A stretch of DNA of 64,000 bases from an uncultured Collinsella sp. (GCA_958369225.1 CATXID010000002.1:62001-126000); one strand, 5' to 3'. Positions 7,819 to 16,489 are shown, counted from the stretch's first letter. Numbers and translations: made by a program. The notes: generated by a model not told the origin, from the letters alone.

Positions 7819-8298
7819 TTAGTTGGTATGTCCGCCGCCCGCTGTCATCTGAGCCGCATGCTCCAGCTGGTCCGCTATGGCCTCCCAGCTTTCGCGGGCG
7901 GCCTTCGTAGAACCGGGAAAGTTTACGACAAGTGTATGACCTCGTTGCATGCAAATAGCGCGCGAGAGCATGGCACGGCGCGTCTTGGTCATGGAGTACG
8001 CGCGAATCGCCTCTGCAATACCCGGCACATCGCGGTCGCAAACGGCACGCGTCGCCTCGGGCGTCACATCGCGCATCGAAAGCCCCGTGCCGCCGCAGGT
8101 GAGCACGACATTGGCGTGGCACTCATCGGCGGCTTCCACAATGGCATCACCAATCTCGCTGACATCGTCACGTACGACCACATGTGAGGCGACCGTCCAG
8201 CCCTGTGACTCGATAAGTTCCTCGAGTGCGGCTCCAGCCTCGTCCTGGGCAAGGTCGCGCGTATCCGAGCACGTCACGATCGAAATCTTCAACTCCAT
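7819..8298 (-). CDS. mogA: Molybdopterin adenylyltransferase / MoaB-family protein
   Basis: A 159-residue MoCF-domain protein with the signature LTCGGTGLSMRDVTPEAT (residues 67-84) and the Asp-rich loop before it. The family adenylylates molybdopterin before molybdenum insertion by MoeA. The length fits single-domain MogA/MoaB, and the two names cannot be separated from sequence alone. The ATG at 8298 is preceded by AGGAGGATCGCT. It starts 10 bp after the moeA stop, so the two genes form a transcription unit ended by a hairpin at 7772-7802. Confidence 0.85.
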   Translation of the reverse strand: MELKISIVTCSDTRDLAQDEAGAALEELIESQGWTVASHVVVRDDVSEIGDAIVEAADECHANVVLTCGGTGLSMRDVTPEATRAVCDRDVPGIAEAIRAYSMTKTRRAMLSRAICMQRGHTLVVNFPGSTKAARESWEAIADQLEHAAQMTAGGGHTN

Positions 8299-8308
8299 AG
8301 CGATCCTC

Positions 8309-9571
8309 CTATAGCACCGTTCCCTCAGGCAGGTCGACACGCACAACGTCCACGACGTCGCCCGCCTTGAGCTCACACGGCCCTTCGTCAATACGCAGCA
8401 GGCAGTTGGCCCGCTGCAACGTGCCGAGCAGCGCCGAATTCTGCGTCTTGGCCTCGGTCACCAACAGCTCACCGATCTCGGGGTCGCGCAAAACCGTGGC
8501 GCGATCGAAGAAGCGTCGGTCCTGGCGCTTTTTCACACCGTGGGTAAGAGCCGCTCGCTGCACGGGACGCGCCCCCTCGGCAAAACCACGCATCTTGCGA
8601 ATCGCCGGACGAGCAAGCATTTCAAAGCCCACATACGCCGCGGCCGGATTACCTGAAAGCCCCAGGTAGGGCTTACCCCCGAGCAAACCAAACGTGATGG
8701 CCTTGCCGGGACGCATCGAGATGCGATCGAACAGCACCTCGCCCTCGCGCTTGACCAGCGCCGTCACGTAGTCGTAATCGCCCGCAGAGGCGCCGCCGCT
8801 CGTAATGACAAAATCGCATTCCTGCACGGCGCGATGCACCAGCTCGGCAATCGCCTGCTCATCATCGGGCGCAATGCCATAGAACACCGGCTCGGCGCCG
8901 GCATCGAGCGCTTCGGCCATTAATGCCGACGAGTTGGAGTCGCGAATCTGCCCGCGCGCCGGCAGCTCACTCGGTGCGACCAGCTCCGTGCCCAGCGAGA
9001 TAATGCCCACACGTGGGGCGGCATGGACCTTCACGCTCGCGTATCCGGCGCTTGCCAGCAGACCCGCGCCCGCCGGGGCCACAACCTCGCCGGCGCGCAT
9101 CACGACATCGCCGGCATGGGCCTCCTCGGCGGCAGAGCGAACGTTCTCCCCCACCTTGGCAGGCGTCGAGAAGCTCACGTGCGAGCCCTCGTTGCCGTCG
9201 CCGTCAAGCACCTCGACGATCTCGTATTTCACCACGGCATCGGCGCCTTCGGGTACCGGCGCGCCCGTCATGATGCGGACCGTCTCACCCGCGCCGATTG
9301 CACTCTCAAACACATGGCCCGCGGCCTCGTGTCCGATAACGTCGAGCGTCACCGGCGCCTCGCCAGATGCCTGCGCCAAGTCCGACGAGCGCACAGCATA
9401 TCCGTCCATAGCGCTGTTGGCAAACGGCGAGATGTCAATATCGGCCACCGCGTCCTCTGCCAAGGGAAGACCGGCGGCCTGCCACACGGGAATCTCGACA
9501 ACTTCGGTGCGATTCACGTGCGACAAGACGATCGCCTGTGCGTCCTCCAACGGAATGAGTTTCTCAGCCAT
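8309..9571 (-). CDS. moeA: Molybdopterin molybdenumtransferase
   Basis: A 420-residue MoeA. The N-terminal half has the characteristic DISPFANSAMDGYAVRS (residues about 47-63) and the MoCF domain contains VITSGGASAGDYDYV, followed by MRPGKAITFG and LGLSGNPAAAYVGFE. The enzyme inserts molybdenum into adenylylated molybdopterin in the cytoplasm. ATG 9571 was chosen because AGAGGTGTAT lies directly upstream; a GTG two codons earlier is less well placed. It is the first gene of the moeA-mogA unit and lies next to modABC. Confidence 0.9.
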   Translation of the reverse strand: MAEKLIPLEDAQAIVLSHVNRTEVVEIPVWQAAGLPLAEDAVADIDISPFANSAMDGYAVRSSDLAQASGEAPVTLDVIGHEAAGHVFESAIGAGETVRIMTGAPVPEGADAVVKYEIVEVLDGDGNEGSHVSFSTPAKVGENVRSAAEEAHAGDVVMRAGEVVAPAGAGLLASAGYASVKVHAAPRVGIISLGTELVAPSELPARGQIRDSNSSALMAEALDAGAEPVFYGIAPDDEQAIAELVHRAVQECDFVITSGGASAGDYDYVTALVKREGEVLFDRISMRPGKAITFGLLGGKPYLGLSGNPAAAYVGFEMLARPAIRKMRGFAEGARPVQRAALTHGVKKRQDRRFFDRATVLRDPEIGELLVTEAKTQNSALLGTLQRANCLLRIDEGPCELKAGDVVDVVRVDLPEGTVL

Positions 9572-9747
9572 ATACACCTCTAGTATGCTGCGGCGCGCAA
9601 CAAAAGCGCCGATTCTTTATGTTTATCTCAGTATAATCCCTCGCCGCCTGCTCAAGACCTGGCCCGCGGCCGCGAATACACCTGTCGGTAATGGACGGCG
9701 AAACAGAACCGAAACCAACCTGCCGGTTTGTCTCGTGTGGCACGTTC

Positions 9748-9753
9748 TATAAT
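9748..9753 (+). promoter_or_regulatory. -10 element of the CLC gene
   Basis: A perfect TATAAT lies 29 bp before the CLC start codon. The -35 (GGTTTG, 17-bp spacer) is weak. The 5' leader would be only about 22 nt, too short for a riboswitch. Confidence 0.4.
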
Positions 9754-9782
9754 GCTTGCGTTGCAACCTAAAAGAGGAACGT

Positions 9783-11204
9783 ATGGCTTTTACCGACAAA
9801 CCCGAAAGCGCAAACGAGGCGCAGAATCATTCCCAGTCACTCGACGACGGCGGCTTTTTCTCCCTTAATGACGTCATCATGGCAGGCAGGCAACAGCTCA
9901 CCCGCTCCGAGCATCTCTTGGCTGCCGACACGCGCCGCAACGCCCGCAACCTACTCGCGAGCGCCAAGTTGCTCGTGCTCGTCGTCATCGTCTCGCTCGC
10001 CATGGGCGTTGCCGCTTGGGCGTTTTTGGCCTCGCTGAATATCGCGACCGACTATCGCGAGCACCATGCGTGGATTTACGCGCTGCTTCCCGTTGTGGGC
10101 GTTGCCACCGCATGGGTGTACAAAAACCACGGTCTTGCCGCCAAACGCGGAAACAACCTGGTCATCGACTCCGCTCTGGGCACACGCCTCATCCATATGC
10201 GCATGGCCGTCCTCACCTTCGTCTGCTCCACGCTCACGCATCTCACGGGCGGGTCGGCCGGTCGCGAGGGAGCTGCGGTGCAGATTGGCGGCACCATCGC
10301 CAGCAACATCTCGAGCCTCGCCCACCTCAAAAAGCATGACCACCACGACCTCATGCTCGCCGGCATCTCGTCGGCCTTTGGCGCCGTATTCGGTTCGCCC
10401 CTTGCCGGAGCTTTCTTTGGCATGGAGATGTGCTTTATCGGCAAGATCGACTACACCGCAGGCATCTACTGCCTGGTCGCCTCGTTTACCGGCTACTTTA
10501 CGTCGCTTGCCTTGGGAACCGAGTATGAGGCGAATGCCATCGCCAGCGTTCCCAACATGACACCACGGACGGTTGTCATCGTTGTTATCAGCGCAATTAT
10601 CTTCGGCCTGACGGCACGCCTCTTTGCCTGGTCGGTTCGAACCGTCAAAAGCCTGTACGGTCGCTTTATCACCAATTACCTCGTCCGCGCACTCATAGGC
10701 GCACTCGTGGTTTTGGCCGCCTATGCCCTCCTCGACGCCTGGGACTACGCCGGCCTTTCCACGTGGCTTTCCGGCGCCGGATTTGCAGGCAACACCACCC
10801 TGGCGGACGCAGCCATCAAATTGGTCGTCACAGCGCTTACCCTGGGCGCGGGCTTCCAAGGCGGCGAGGTCACGCCCCTGTTTGGCATCGGTGCGGCACT
10901 CGGTGGCTGGATCGGTTGCCTTACCGGGCTTGACCCCAGTTTTCTGGCGGCTCTCGGCATGCTCGGCGTGTTCTGCGCCGGCCTCAACGTGCCCATCACC
11001 ACCTGCATGATGGCCATCGACCTGTTCCACGGCACGGCCGCCGGGTTCTTTGTCATCGTGGCCTTTATCAGCTACCTAACCGGCGGACACCGCGGCGTAT
11101 ACCCCGCCCAGCGCATCATCTCACCCAAGCGCCGTTCGCTTATTGTGGATGAGGGCGGTACGGTAGCGGATGCTATCGAGCGCCACAACGACCTGATAGA
11201 GTAG
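9783..11204 (+). CDS. CLC-family anion channel/transporter, possibly of the fluoride type
   Basis: A 473-residue membrane protein with about ten hydrophobic segments after a soluble N-terminus of about 60 residues. The key block is THLTGGSAGREGAAVQIGG, in which GREG at 160-163 supplies the external gating glutamate (Glu162). Later blocks include LAGISSAFGAVFGSPLAGA and GAGFQGGEVTPLFGIGAALG. The GSGIP serine motif of chloride CLCs is not present; GNNLVIDSAL occupies that place. Together with GREGA instead of GREGP, this resembles the fluoride/proton antiporter branch as I remember it. The start has AAAGAGGAACGT upstream. The family is certain; the ion is uncertain. Confidence 0.85.
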   Translation: MAFTDKPESANEAQNHSQSLDDGGFFSLNDVIMAGRQQLTRSEHLLAADTRRNARNLLASAKLLVLVVIVSLAMGVAAWAFLASLNIATDYREHHAWIYALLPVVGVATAWVYKNHGLAAKRGNNLVIDSALGTRLIHMRMAVLTFVCSTLTHLTGGSAGREGAAVQIGGTIASNISSLAHLKKHDHHDLMLAGISSAFGAVFGSPLAGAFFGMEMCFIGKIDYTAGIYCLVASFTGYFTSLALGTEYEANAIASVPNMTPRTVVIVVISAIIFGLTARLFAWSVRTVKSLYGRFITNYLVRALIGALVVLAAYALLDAWDYAGLSTWLSGAGFAGNTTLADAAIKLVVTALTLGAGFQGGEVTPLFGIGAALGGWIGCLTGLDPSFLAALGMLGVFCAGLNVPITTCMMAIDLFHGTAAGFFVIVAFISYLTGGHRGVYPAQRIISPKRRSLIVDEGGTVADAIERHNDLIE

Positions 11205-11290
11205 ATGTAATAATCGCCGTGCAGCCACAATCGGGGGCAATTCGACCTGAGCGCGACCGCACTGTCATGTCACACGCCGGGAGTCGCCCC

Positions 11291-12253
11291 ATGCACGCAA
11301 CTGATTTTGGTCGCACGCTCATCATCGCCAACCCAGCCGCCCAGTCGGGTGCGGCACGCGAAGTTGCCGAGCGCCTGCAACGCTTTTTGGACATGACTGC
11401 ACGCGCATCCCAGTTTGACCTGGTGTTGACCGAGCGTATAGGACACGCCAAGAAGCTGGCCGCGCAGGCTCAGGGCTATCGCACCGTTATCGCCCTTGGC
11501 GGCGACGGCGTGATTCACGAGGTCGTCAACGGGCTAATGACGCAAAAGGAGGACGCCCGCCCCGCTCTTGCCGTCCTGCCCGTGGGCTCCGGCAACGATT
11601 TTGCCCAGACGCTCGGTATCGACGATTTCTCCGGCAAGGATTTTGGCGCGCTACTCACCTGCGAGCTGCAATGTCAGGACATCGGGCGCATTCGCTCATG
11701 GAACCCCGCAAGCGGTAGCGGCGAGGCGACGGTCGAGTATTATGACCAGACGCTTTCGGTCGGCATCGATGCCGCCATCGGCCTTGGCACCACCGAGCTG
11801 CGCAAAAAGACGGGCCTCGCCGGCGCGCCGCTCTACACTCTCTCGGGACTTGAGCAGTTTGGCCTACGCTATCGCAACTACCCCATGACAGTCAGCTTTG
11901 ACGGCGCGCCCGCCGAGCGCGTGAGGGCGATCATCATGGCAATTCAGCTGGGCCCCACCTATGGCTCGGGCTATCGCATCTGTCCCGATGCCGATTCCTG
12001 CGATGGCATACTCGACGTCTGCTACGCCTGCGGCCCCGTCCCACGCGCGGTTGCCCTGCCCATGTTCCTTTCGGCCAAAGACGGCCACCATACCAAACTG
12101 CCGCCGATTTGCATGCGCCGCTGCCGCCATGCCGAGCTCACCTTTGAGGAGCCCGACTACCCCATCCAGGCCGATGGCGAGCCCGTTGTCGCCTCGCGCA
12201 TCGAGGTGGATATCCTTCCCGCCGTCCTCGAGGTCTGGCACCCAACCCGCTAG
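11291..12253 (+). CDS. Diacylglycerol kinase family (YegS/DagK-like) lipid kinase
   Basis: A 320-residue soluble protein. It shows the DAGK catalytic motifs ALGGDGVIHEVVNGL (nucleotide-binding GGDG at 70-73) and VLPVGSGNDFAQTLG (99-103), and the C-terminal half ends in the typical QADGEPV-type segment. The family phosphorylates diacylglycerol or related lipids to recycle them for phospholipid or glycolipid synthesis. ATG 11291 was chosen because GGGAG lies 8 bp upstream; an upstream in-frame GTG (11219) would add 24 residues of unusual composition. A two-copy inverted repeat that probably terminates transcription follows the stop. Confidence 0.85.
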   Translation: MHATDFGRTLIIANPAAQSGAAREVAERLQRFLDMTARASQFDLVLTERIGHAKKLAAQAQGYRTVIALGGDGVIHEVVNGLMTQKEDARPALAVLPVGSGNDFAQTLGIDDFSGKDFGALLTCELQCQDIGRIRSWNPASGSGEATVEYYDQTLSVGIDAAIGLGTTELRKKTGLAGAPLYTLSGLEQFGLRYRNYPMTVSFDGAPAERVRAIIMAIQLGPTYGSGYRICPDADSCDGILDVCYACGPVPRAVALPMFLSAKDGHHTKLPPICMRRCRHAELTFEEPDYPIQADGEPVVASRIEVDILPAVLEVWHPTR

Positions 12254-12261
12254 CTTCACCT

Positions 12262-12330
12262 AAGTTGCGGTGAAATAGGGACTGTTTATGCAGCCAAAGC
12301 CGCAAAACAGTCCCTATTTCACCGCAACTT
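12262..12330. repeat. 26-bp perfect inverted repeat, AGTTGCGG family copy 1
   Basis: The left arm, beginning AAGTTGCGGTGAAATAGGGA (12262-12287), pairs perfectly with the right arm (12305-12330) around a 17-nt loop. It lies between two convergent genes and can act as a bidirectional terminator. The first 15 bases of the stem recur in the inverted repeat at 33222-33288, so this is a repeated family and not only a local terminator. Confidence 0.75.
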
Positions 12331-12340
12331 ATTGAGAAGA

Positions 12341-12721
12341 TCATTCCTCCCCGCCCGGCTTGCGACGGTTGGCCTTTTTAATCGCGTTGAAGTGCTTGTC
12401 GTTGAGCCTGCGCTGGCGAGAGCGCTGAGGTACCTTGGTCTTTACGCGTCGGCGCGGTGAACGCCCGCGACGCTCAAGCTCAGCGCGCAGCTTACGCAGA
12501 CAGCAGCTGCGATTCTGAAACTGACTACGGCTCTCGCGCGCCGTCACGACAATCCCCGTGGGCCCATGCTTCATGCGCACCGCCGAGTCCGTCGTGTTGA
12601 CGCCTTGTCCGCCCGGACCCGTCGCGCGAAACACCTGCACCTCGCAATCGCGCGCCAACTCCTCGGCCGACATCTCGGCATAGCGCGCATACTCACGCCA
12701 TCCCATCTTGTTCTCATCCAT
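12341..12721 (-). CDS. Peptide-chain-release-factor-like protein (RF-1 domain only)
   Basis: A 126-residue protein with the catalytic loop RATGPGGQGVNTTDSAVRM (GGQ at 37-39). A very basic C-terminal tail rich in Arg and Lys follows (RRGRSPRRRVKTKVPQRS). There is no codon-recognition domain. Family knowledge: such short GGQ proteins (ArfB/ICT1-like or RF-H-like) hydrolyse peptidyl-tRNA on stalled ribosomes, the tail sitting in the empty mRNA channel. ATG 12721 is preceded by AGGGGAGGTG. The xpt terminator ends about 25 bp before the start, so translation may depend on read-through or a weak local promoter. Confidence 0.8.
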   Translation of the reverse strand: MDENKMGWREYARYAEMSAEELARDCEVQVFRATGPGGQGVNTTDSAVRMKHGPTGIVVTARESRSQFQNRSCCLRKLRAELERRGRSPRRRVKTKVPQRSRQRRLNDKHFNAIKKANRRKPGGEE

Positions 12722-12746
12722 ATCAACACCTCCCCTCATACAAAAA

Positions 12747-12777
12747 ATGTGACAAAGGGAAAGTCCCTTTGTCACAT
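12747..12777 (-). terminator. Intrinsic terminator after xpt
   Basis: On the minus strand ATGTGACAAAGGGA, a 3-nt loop and its exact complement are followed by TTTTTTGT. This is a perfect 14-bp stem with a T-run 28 bp after the xpt stop. Confidence 0.8.
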
Positions 12778-12804
12778 CGAATACCAATCGCTTGTGTTGC
12801 GCGC

Positions 12805-13383
12805 TTAGGCGAAGGTGATCTCGCCGGTCTCGCAGTCCATATCGGCGATACGGGCCAGGCTCTCGACGCGGAAGCCGCGCTCGCGGAGCTTATCGCCACC
12901 GCCCTGGAAGCCCTTCTCCACGGCAATGCCAATACCGGACACCTCGGCACCCGCGGCCTCGCAGATCTTGATAAGACCCTCAAGAGCGCAGCCGTTGGCC
13001 AGGAAGTCGTCGATAATCAGGACCTTATCGCCCTCGGACAGGAAACGCTTGCCCACGATAACCGGGTACTCCTTCTGCTTGGTAAAGGAATAGATGGTCG
13101 TGGCATACTGCTCGCCGTCGAGGTTGATGGACTGGGCCTTCTTGGCAAAGACCACCGGCACGCCGCCAAAATGCTGAGCCGCGATGCAGGCCATACCAAT
13201 GCCCGAAGCCTCGATGGTCAGGATCTTGTTGATCTCGACACCCTCGAACAGACGGGCCCACTCGGCACCCATGTGGTCGAACAGCTCAACGTCGCACTGG
13301 TGGTTGAGGAAGGCATCAACCTTAAGGACGTTACCGGCCTTTACGATGCCGTCATGGCGAATACGATCCTCAAGCTCCTGCAT
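12805..13383 (-). CDS. xpt: Xanthine phosphoribosyltransferase
   Basis: A 192-residue type I phosphoribosyltransferase. It carries the PRPP-binding motif KVLIIDDFLANGCALEGL (residues about 121-138), a flexible loop around YSFTKQKE, and ILTIEASGIGMACIAA. It converts xanthine and PRPP to XMP in purine salvage. The length and the N-terminus (MQELEDRIRHDGIVKAGNVL) match Bacillus-type Xpt. The first ATG has an AAGGGG-type site upstream. I looked for the purine riboswitch common before xpt in Firmicutes and did not see its conserved core in 13384-13542. Confidence 0.92.
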   Translation of the reverse strand: MQELEDRIRHDGIVKAGNVLKVDAFLNHQCDVELFDHMGAEWARLFEGVEINKILTIEASGIGMACIAAQHFGGVPVVFAKKAQSINLDGEQYATTIYSFTKQKEYPVIVGKRFLSEGDKVLIIDDFLANGCALEGLIKICEAAGAEVSGIGIAVEKGFQGGGDKLRERGFRVESLARIADMDCETGEITFA

Positions 13384-13542
13384 GGCGCAACCCCTTCTCG
13401 CGGCAACGATACCGCGCGATTAATAAACGTTGTTCGATAGTCTACCACGGACCGACCCCCGCCCGCCCCACAAGCCGCATCGCACCATAAAGCTGCAAGA
13501 CCAGTAGATAGGCCCGATTCGTGACAAGCCTGCCACCACAAG

Positions 13543-14847
13543 CTAATGGCGGGCGCGCATCCTCACCAAACGCACCATGGCGAGCGCAAAGCCCACAGCG
13601 GCCACAGCCATGAGCACGTAGAACACCGAGCGAAAGCCGAATAGGAATACATCCGGGCGACCTGCAACAATACTGGTCACGGCCTCGCCCATCGCCACGC
13701 TCATCTGCCCATACAGGATATGCGACGCCGCCGTAATGCCCGCTGCCATACCCGCATAGCGCGCCAGGCTGCCCAGGCTGCCCGCAAAACCGAGCGCCTC
13801 GCGCGGGGCCGAACCCATATACAACGAGTTATTGGGGCTCTGGAAAATCGACGTACCGCACGACATAAACGCGACGCAGCACACGATCACAGGGATAGAA
13901 GAGCACTCGTCGAGCGTGCTTACCGCAAAGAGACCGCATACGTACACGCCCAGGCCGACCGCCGTAGGACCCTCGCAGCCAACACGGTCCGAAACCGTTC
14001 CCGAAAGCGGGCCGATAAAGGCATTCACCATCGGCAGCGCCAAAAACAGCAGGCCCGAAACGTCAGACCCAAACCCATGCGCATCCTGAAAATAGAACGG
14101 CAGGATAAACTCGGATGCGCCAATGCCAACGAACACGATGAGCATGCAAGCAAGGTTAATAGTGAAGGCCGAATTTGCAAAGCAGCGACGCGCGGCCTCC
14201 GCCAGCGACATGGGACGATCGCCGGCCTCCGGCTTAACATGCGGCAGTGTGTAAAGCCCCACGATAAACGAGATGACGCCAATGGGCAGGTTGATGAGGA
14301 AGATGCTCTCCCAGGGAAAGCTTGCCACCAGCATACCGCCGAGCACGGGGCCACACATCATGCCGAGGGCCACGAAGGTCGCGAGAATACCCATAGCACG
14401 ACCGCGCTCGCGCGCCGGAAACGACTCGGTGATGATACCCATGTTGTTGGCCATGGCCGCCGCGCAACCGACGCCCTGAACAATACGTGCCAGGATAAGA
14501 ACCCCGAGCGAGGCCGAAAGGCCACACAGCAGCGAGCCGACCGTAAAGACGATGACGCCCAGCTGGAACACATTCACCTTGCCGCGCACGTCACCCAGAC
14601 GGCCAAACGGCAACATAGCCACGCACGTCGCAAGCAGATACACCGAGCTCACCAGCTGAATGCGATCGAGGCCCACGCCCAGCTCCTTTTGCATCACGGG
14701 CAGCGCCACGGTCACGACGGTCGAATCCAGGCACACCATAAACGTCATGATGAGCACGGTAAACAGAATCGCCCATTTGTTCTTGCCATGGGTGTCGCCC
14801 TCTAGGGCAACGTGCTCGCGGCGCAGCTGCTCTGCAGTTTTCTCCAT
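13543..14847 (-). CDS. MFS transporter, DHA2-like drug/proton exporter
   Basis: A 434-residue polytopic membrane protein with about 12-14 hydrophobic helices. Helix 1 ends in the DHA2 motif LDSTVVTVALPVMQKELG, and motif A-like LPFGRLGDVRGK follows helix 2; motif C-like GPVLGGMLVASFPWE is near residue 150. Members export drugs, dyes or metabolites using the proton gradient. ATG 14847 was chosen for its spacing from AAAGGA; another ATG lies two codons upstream. It probably has its own promoter, because a strong terminator for metY lies just upstream. The substrate is unknown. Confidence 0.82.
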   Translation of the reverse strand: MEKTAEQLRREHVALEGDTHGKNKWAILFTVLIMTFMVCLDSTVVTVALPVMQKELGVGLDRIQLVSSVYLLATCVAMLPFGRLGDVRGKVNVFQLGVIVFTVGSLLCGLSASLGVLILARIVQGVGCAAAMANNMGIITESFPARERGRAMGILATFVALGMMCGPVLGGMLVASFPWESIFLINLPIGVISFIVGLYTLPHVKPEAGDRPMSLAEAARRCFANSAFTINLACMLIVFVGIGASEFILPFYFQDAHGFGSDVSGLLFLALPMVNAFIGPLSGTVSDRVGCEGPTAVGLGVYVCGLFAVSTLDECSSIPVIVCCVAFMSCGTSIFQSPNNSLYMGSAPREALGFAGSLGSLARYAGMAAGITAASHILYGQMSVAMGEAVTSIVAGRPDVFLFGFRSVFYVLMAVAAVGFALAMVRLVRMRARH

Positions 14848-14872
14848 ATCCATCCTTTCGAGTGGCGCAACG

Positions 14873-14919
14873 CAAAAACGGGGCCCCAATCGCCTGCGAA
14901 CAGCCGCGATTGGGGTCCC
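14873..14919 (-). terminator. Intrinsic terminator after metY
   Basis: On the minus strand GGGACCCCAATCGC and GCGATTGGGGCCC form a 13-bp stem with a 12-nt loop, followed by CGTTTTTG. It lies 70-116 bp after the metY stop. Confidence 0.75.
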
Positions 14920-14988
14920 GCCTACGGAATCGGAACGAAAGGTCGCCGAGGCTTTCTGCCAGCATCGGCACCTTGTGTGAACGCTAGC

Positions 14989-16272
14989 CTAGCACTGCTC
15001 GAGTGCCTGCTCAAGGTCGGCAATCAGGTCGGCCGTGTCCTCGAGGCCGCACGACAGGCGCACCATGTCGGCGGAGATGCCACAGGCGATGAGCTCCTCA
15101 TCGTTCATCTGACGATGCGTGGCATTAGCGGGATGCAGGCAGCAAGTGCGGGCGTCGGCCACGTGCGTGGCGATCTGGGCGAGCTTGAGGCTCTTCATAA
15201 AGGTCTCGGCCGCCGCGCGACCACCGTTAAAGCCAAAGCTCACAACGCCGCAGGTACCGTTGGGCATGTACTTCTGAGCCATGTCATAGTACTTATCGCC
15301 CTCCAGACCCGGATAGCTCACGAAGCGCACCTTGGGATGGCTCTGCAGGAACTTGGCAACGGCCAAGCCGTTCTCGCAATGACGCGGCATGCGCACATGC
15401 AGGCTCTCGAGCGAGCTGTTCAGGAAGAATGCCGCCTGCGGGTTCTGCATGGGGCCGAGGTCGCGCATAAGCTGCGCAGTGGCCTTGGTAATAAAGGCGC
15501 CCTCGCGACCGAACTTCTCGGCATAGGTCACGCCGTGGTAGCTCTCGTCGGGCGTGGTGAGACCCGGGAACTTGTCCGCATGAGCCATCCAGTCAAACTG
15601 GCCGTGGTCGACGATTACGCCACCCAGGTAGGCAGCATGGCCATCCATGTACTTGGTGGTGGAGTGCGTGACGATGTCGGCGCCCCACTCAAAGGGACGG
15701 CACATCACGGGCGTCGGGAAGGTGTTGTCGACCATCAGCGGTACGCCGTGGTCATGCGCGGCCTTGGCAAAGCGCTCAATATCGAGCACGGCAAGGGCGG
15801 GGTTGGCGATTGTCTCGCCAAAGACGAGCTTAGTATTGGGCTCAAAGGCTGTCTCGAGCTCCTCGTCGGTGCAGTCGGGGGCAACGAACGTGCAGGTCAA
15901 GCCCATACGACCCATGGTATGGGCAAGCAGGTTGTAGGTACCGCCGTAGATGGCAGAGCTTGCGACCACGTGATCGCCGGCACCGGCCACGTTAAAAATC
16001 GCGAGGAAGTTCGCAGCCATGCCCGAGCTCGTGAGCATCGCAGCGGTACCGCCCTCCATCTCGCAGATCTTGGCGGCAACCAAATCGCACGTGGGGTTCT
16101 GCAGACGGCTGTAGAAATAGCCCGACTCCTCTAGGTCAAACAGCTTGCCCATGTGCTCCGACGTGTCGTACTTCCACGTGGTGGACTGGTAGATGGGCAC
16201 CTGGCGCGGCTCCGCATCTCCCGGGTGATAGCCGCCCTGAACACATGTGGTACCGATGGTCTGCTCGCTCAT
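14989..16272 (-). CDS. metY: O-acetylhomoserine sulfhydrylase
   Basis: A 427-residue Cys/Met-metabolism PLP enzyme. The PLP lysine is Lys207 in VTHSTTKYMDGH. Other family markers are YSRLQNPTCDLVAAKI, SSGMAANFLAI, YGGTYNLLAHTM and SCGLEDTADLIADLEQALE. The enzyme makes homocysteine from O-acetylhomoserine and sulfide, a direct-sulfhydrylation route to methionine. The length fits MetY rather than the shorter MetB/MetC. A promoter with TTGAGA and TATCGT spaced 17 bp lies upstream; no SAM riboswitch was recognised. The transcript ends at the hairpin at 14873-14919. Confidence 0.88.
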   Translation of the reverse strand: MSEQTIGTTCVQGGYHPGDAEPRQVPIYQSTTWKYDTSEHMGKLFDLEESGYFYSRLQNPTCDLVAAKICEMEGGTAAMLTSSGMAANFLAIFNVAGAGDHVVASSAIYGGTYNLLAHTMGRMGLTCTFVAPDCTDEELETAFEPNTKLVFGETIANPALAVLDIERFAKAAHDHGVPLMVDNTFPTPVMCRPFEWGADIVTHSTTKYMDGHAAYLGGVIVDHGQFDWMAHADKFPGLTTPDESYHGVTYAEKFGREGAFITKATAQLMRDLGPMQNPQAAFFLNSSLESLHVRMPRHCENGLAVAKFLQSHPKVRFVSYPGLEGDKYYDMAQKYMPNGTCGVVSFGFNGGRAAAETFMKSLKLAQIATHVADARTCCLHPANATHRQMNDEELIACGISADMVRLSCGLEDTADLIADLEQALEQC

Positions 16273-16310
16273 ATCTTGCTCCCTTGCCTGGGTTACGTTT
16301 TATTCGGTTC

Positions 16311-16339
16311 ACGATACCGCTACCCTGCACCCCTCTCAA
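16311..16339 (-). promoter_or_regulatory. Predicted metY promoter
   Basis: On the minus strand -35 TTGAGA (complement of 16334-16339), 17-bp spacer, and -10 TATCGT (complement of 16311-16316). The start site would be about 30 bp before the metY ATG. Confidence 0.45.
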
Positions 16340-16457
16340 CCCATCCCCAAGGTAGGTTATGGGACAAATTGATCCGGGGCATTTATCTCAAGCCTTGGAC
16401 ATTTGCTCGACAGATAAAAATGAGGCGCACATGAAGCTCTCGATGATTACACGCACC

Positions 16458-16489
16458 GTCACGGGTACCATAGGCGGGTACACCGTGAC
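16458..16489 (+). promoter_or_regulatory. Hairpin abutting the ribosome-binding site of the C_GCAxxG_C_C gene
   Basis: GTCACGG plus GTACC pairs with GGTAC plus CCGTGAC around a 7-nt loop, a 12-bp stem with one internal mismatch. It ends one base before the AAGGAG of the next gene and has no T-run. It could be a protein- or metabolite-dependent translational switch, or a stability element. Confidence 0.4.

Noticed and set aside
9572..9782. Fluoride or molybdenum-cofactor riboswitch between moeA and the CLC gene
   Set aside because: Neither conserved core was seen; the likely -10 leaves only about 22 nt of leader on the plus side.
13384..13542. Purine riboswitch upstream of xpt
   Set aside because: The conserved purine-aptamer core could not be found in the leader.
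16273..16358. SAM riboswitch before metY
   Set aside because: The leader after the predicted start site is about 30 nt, too short, and no aptamer core is visible.
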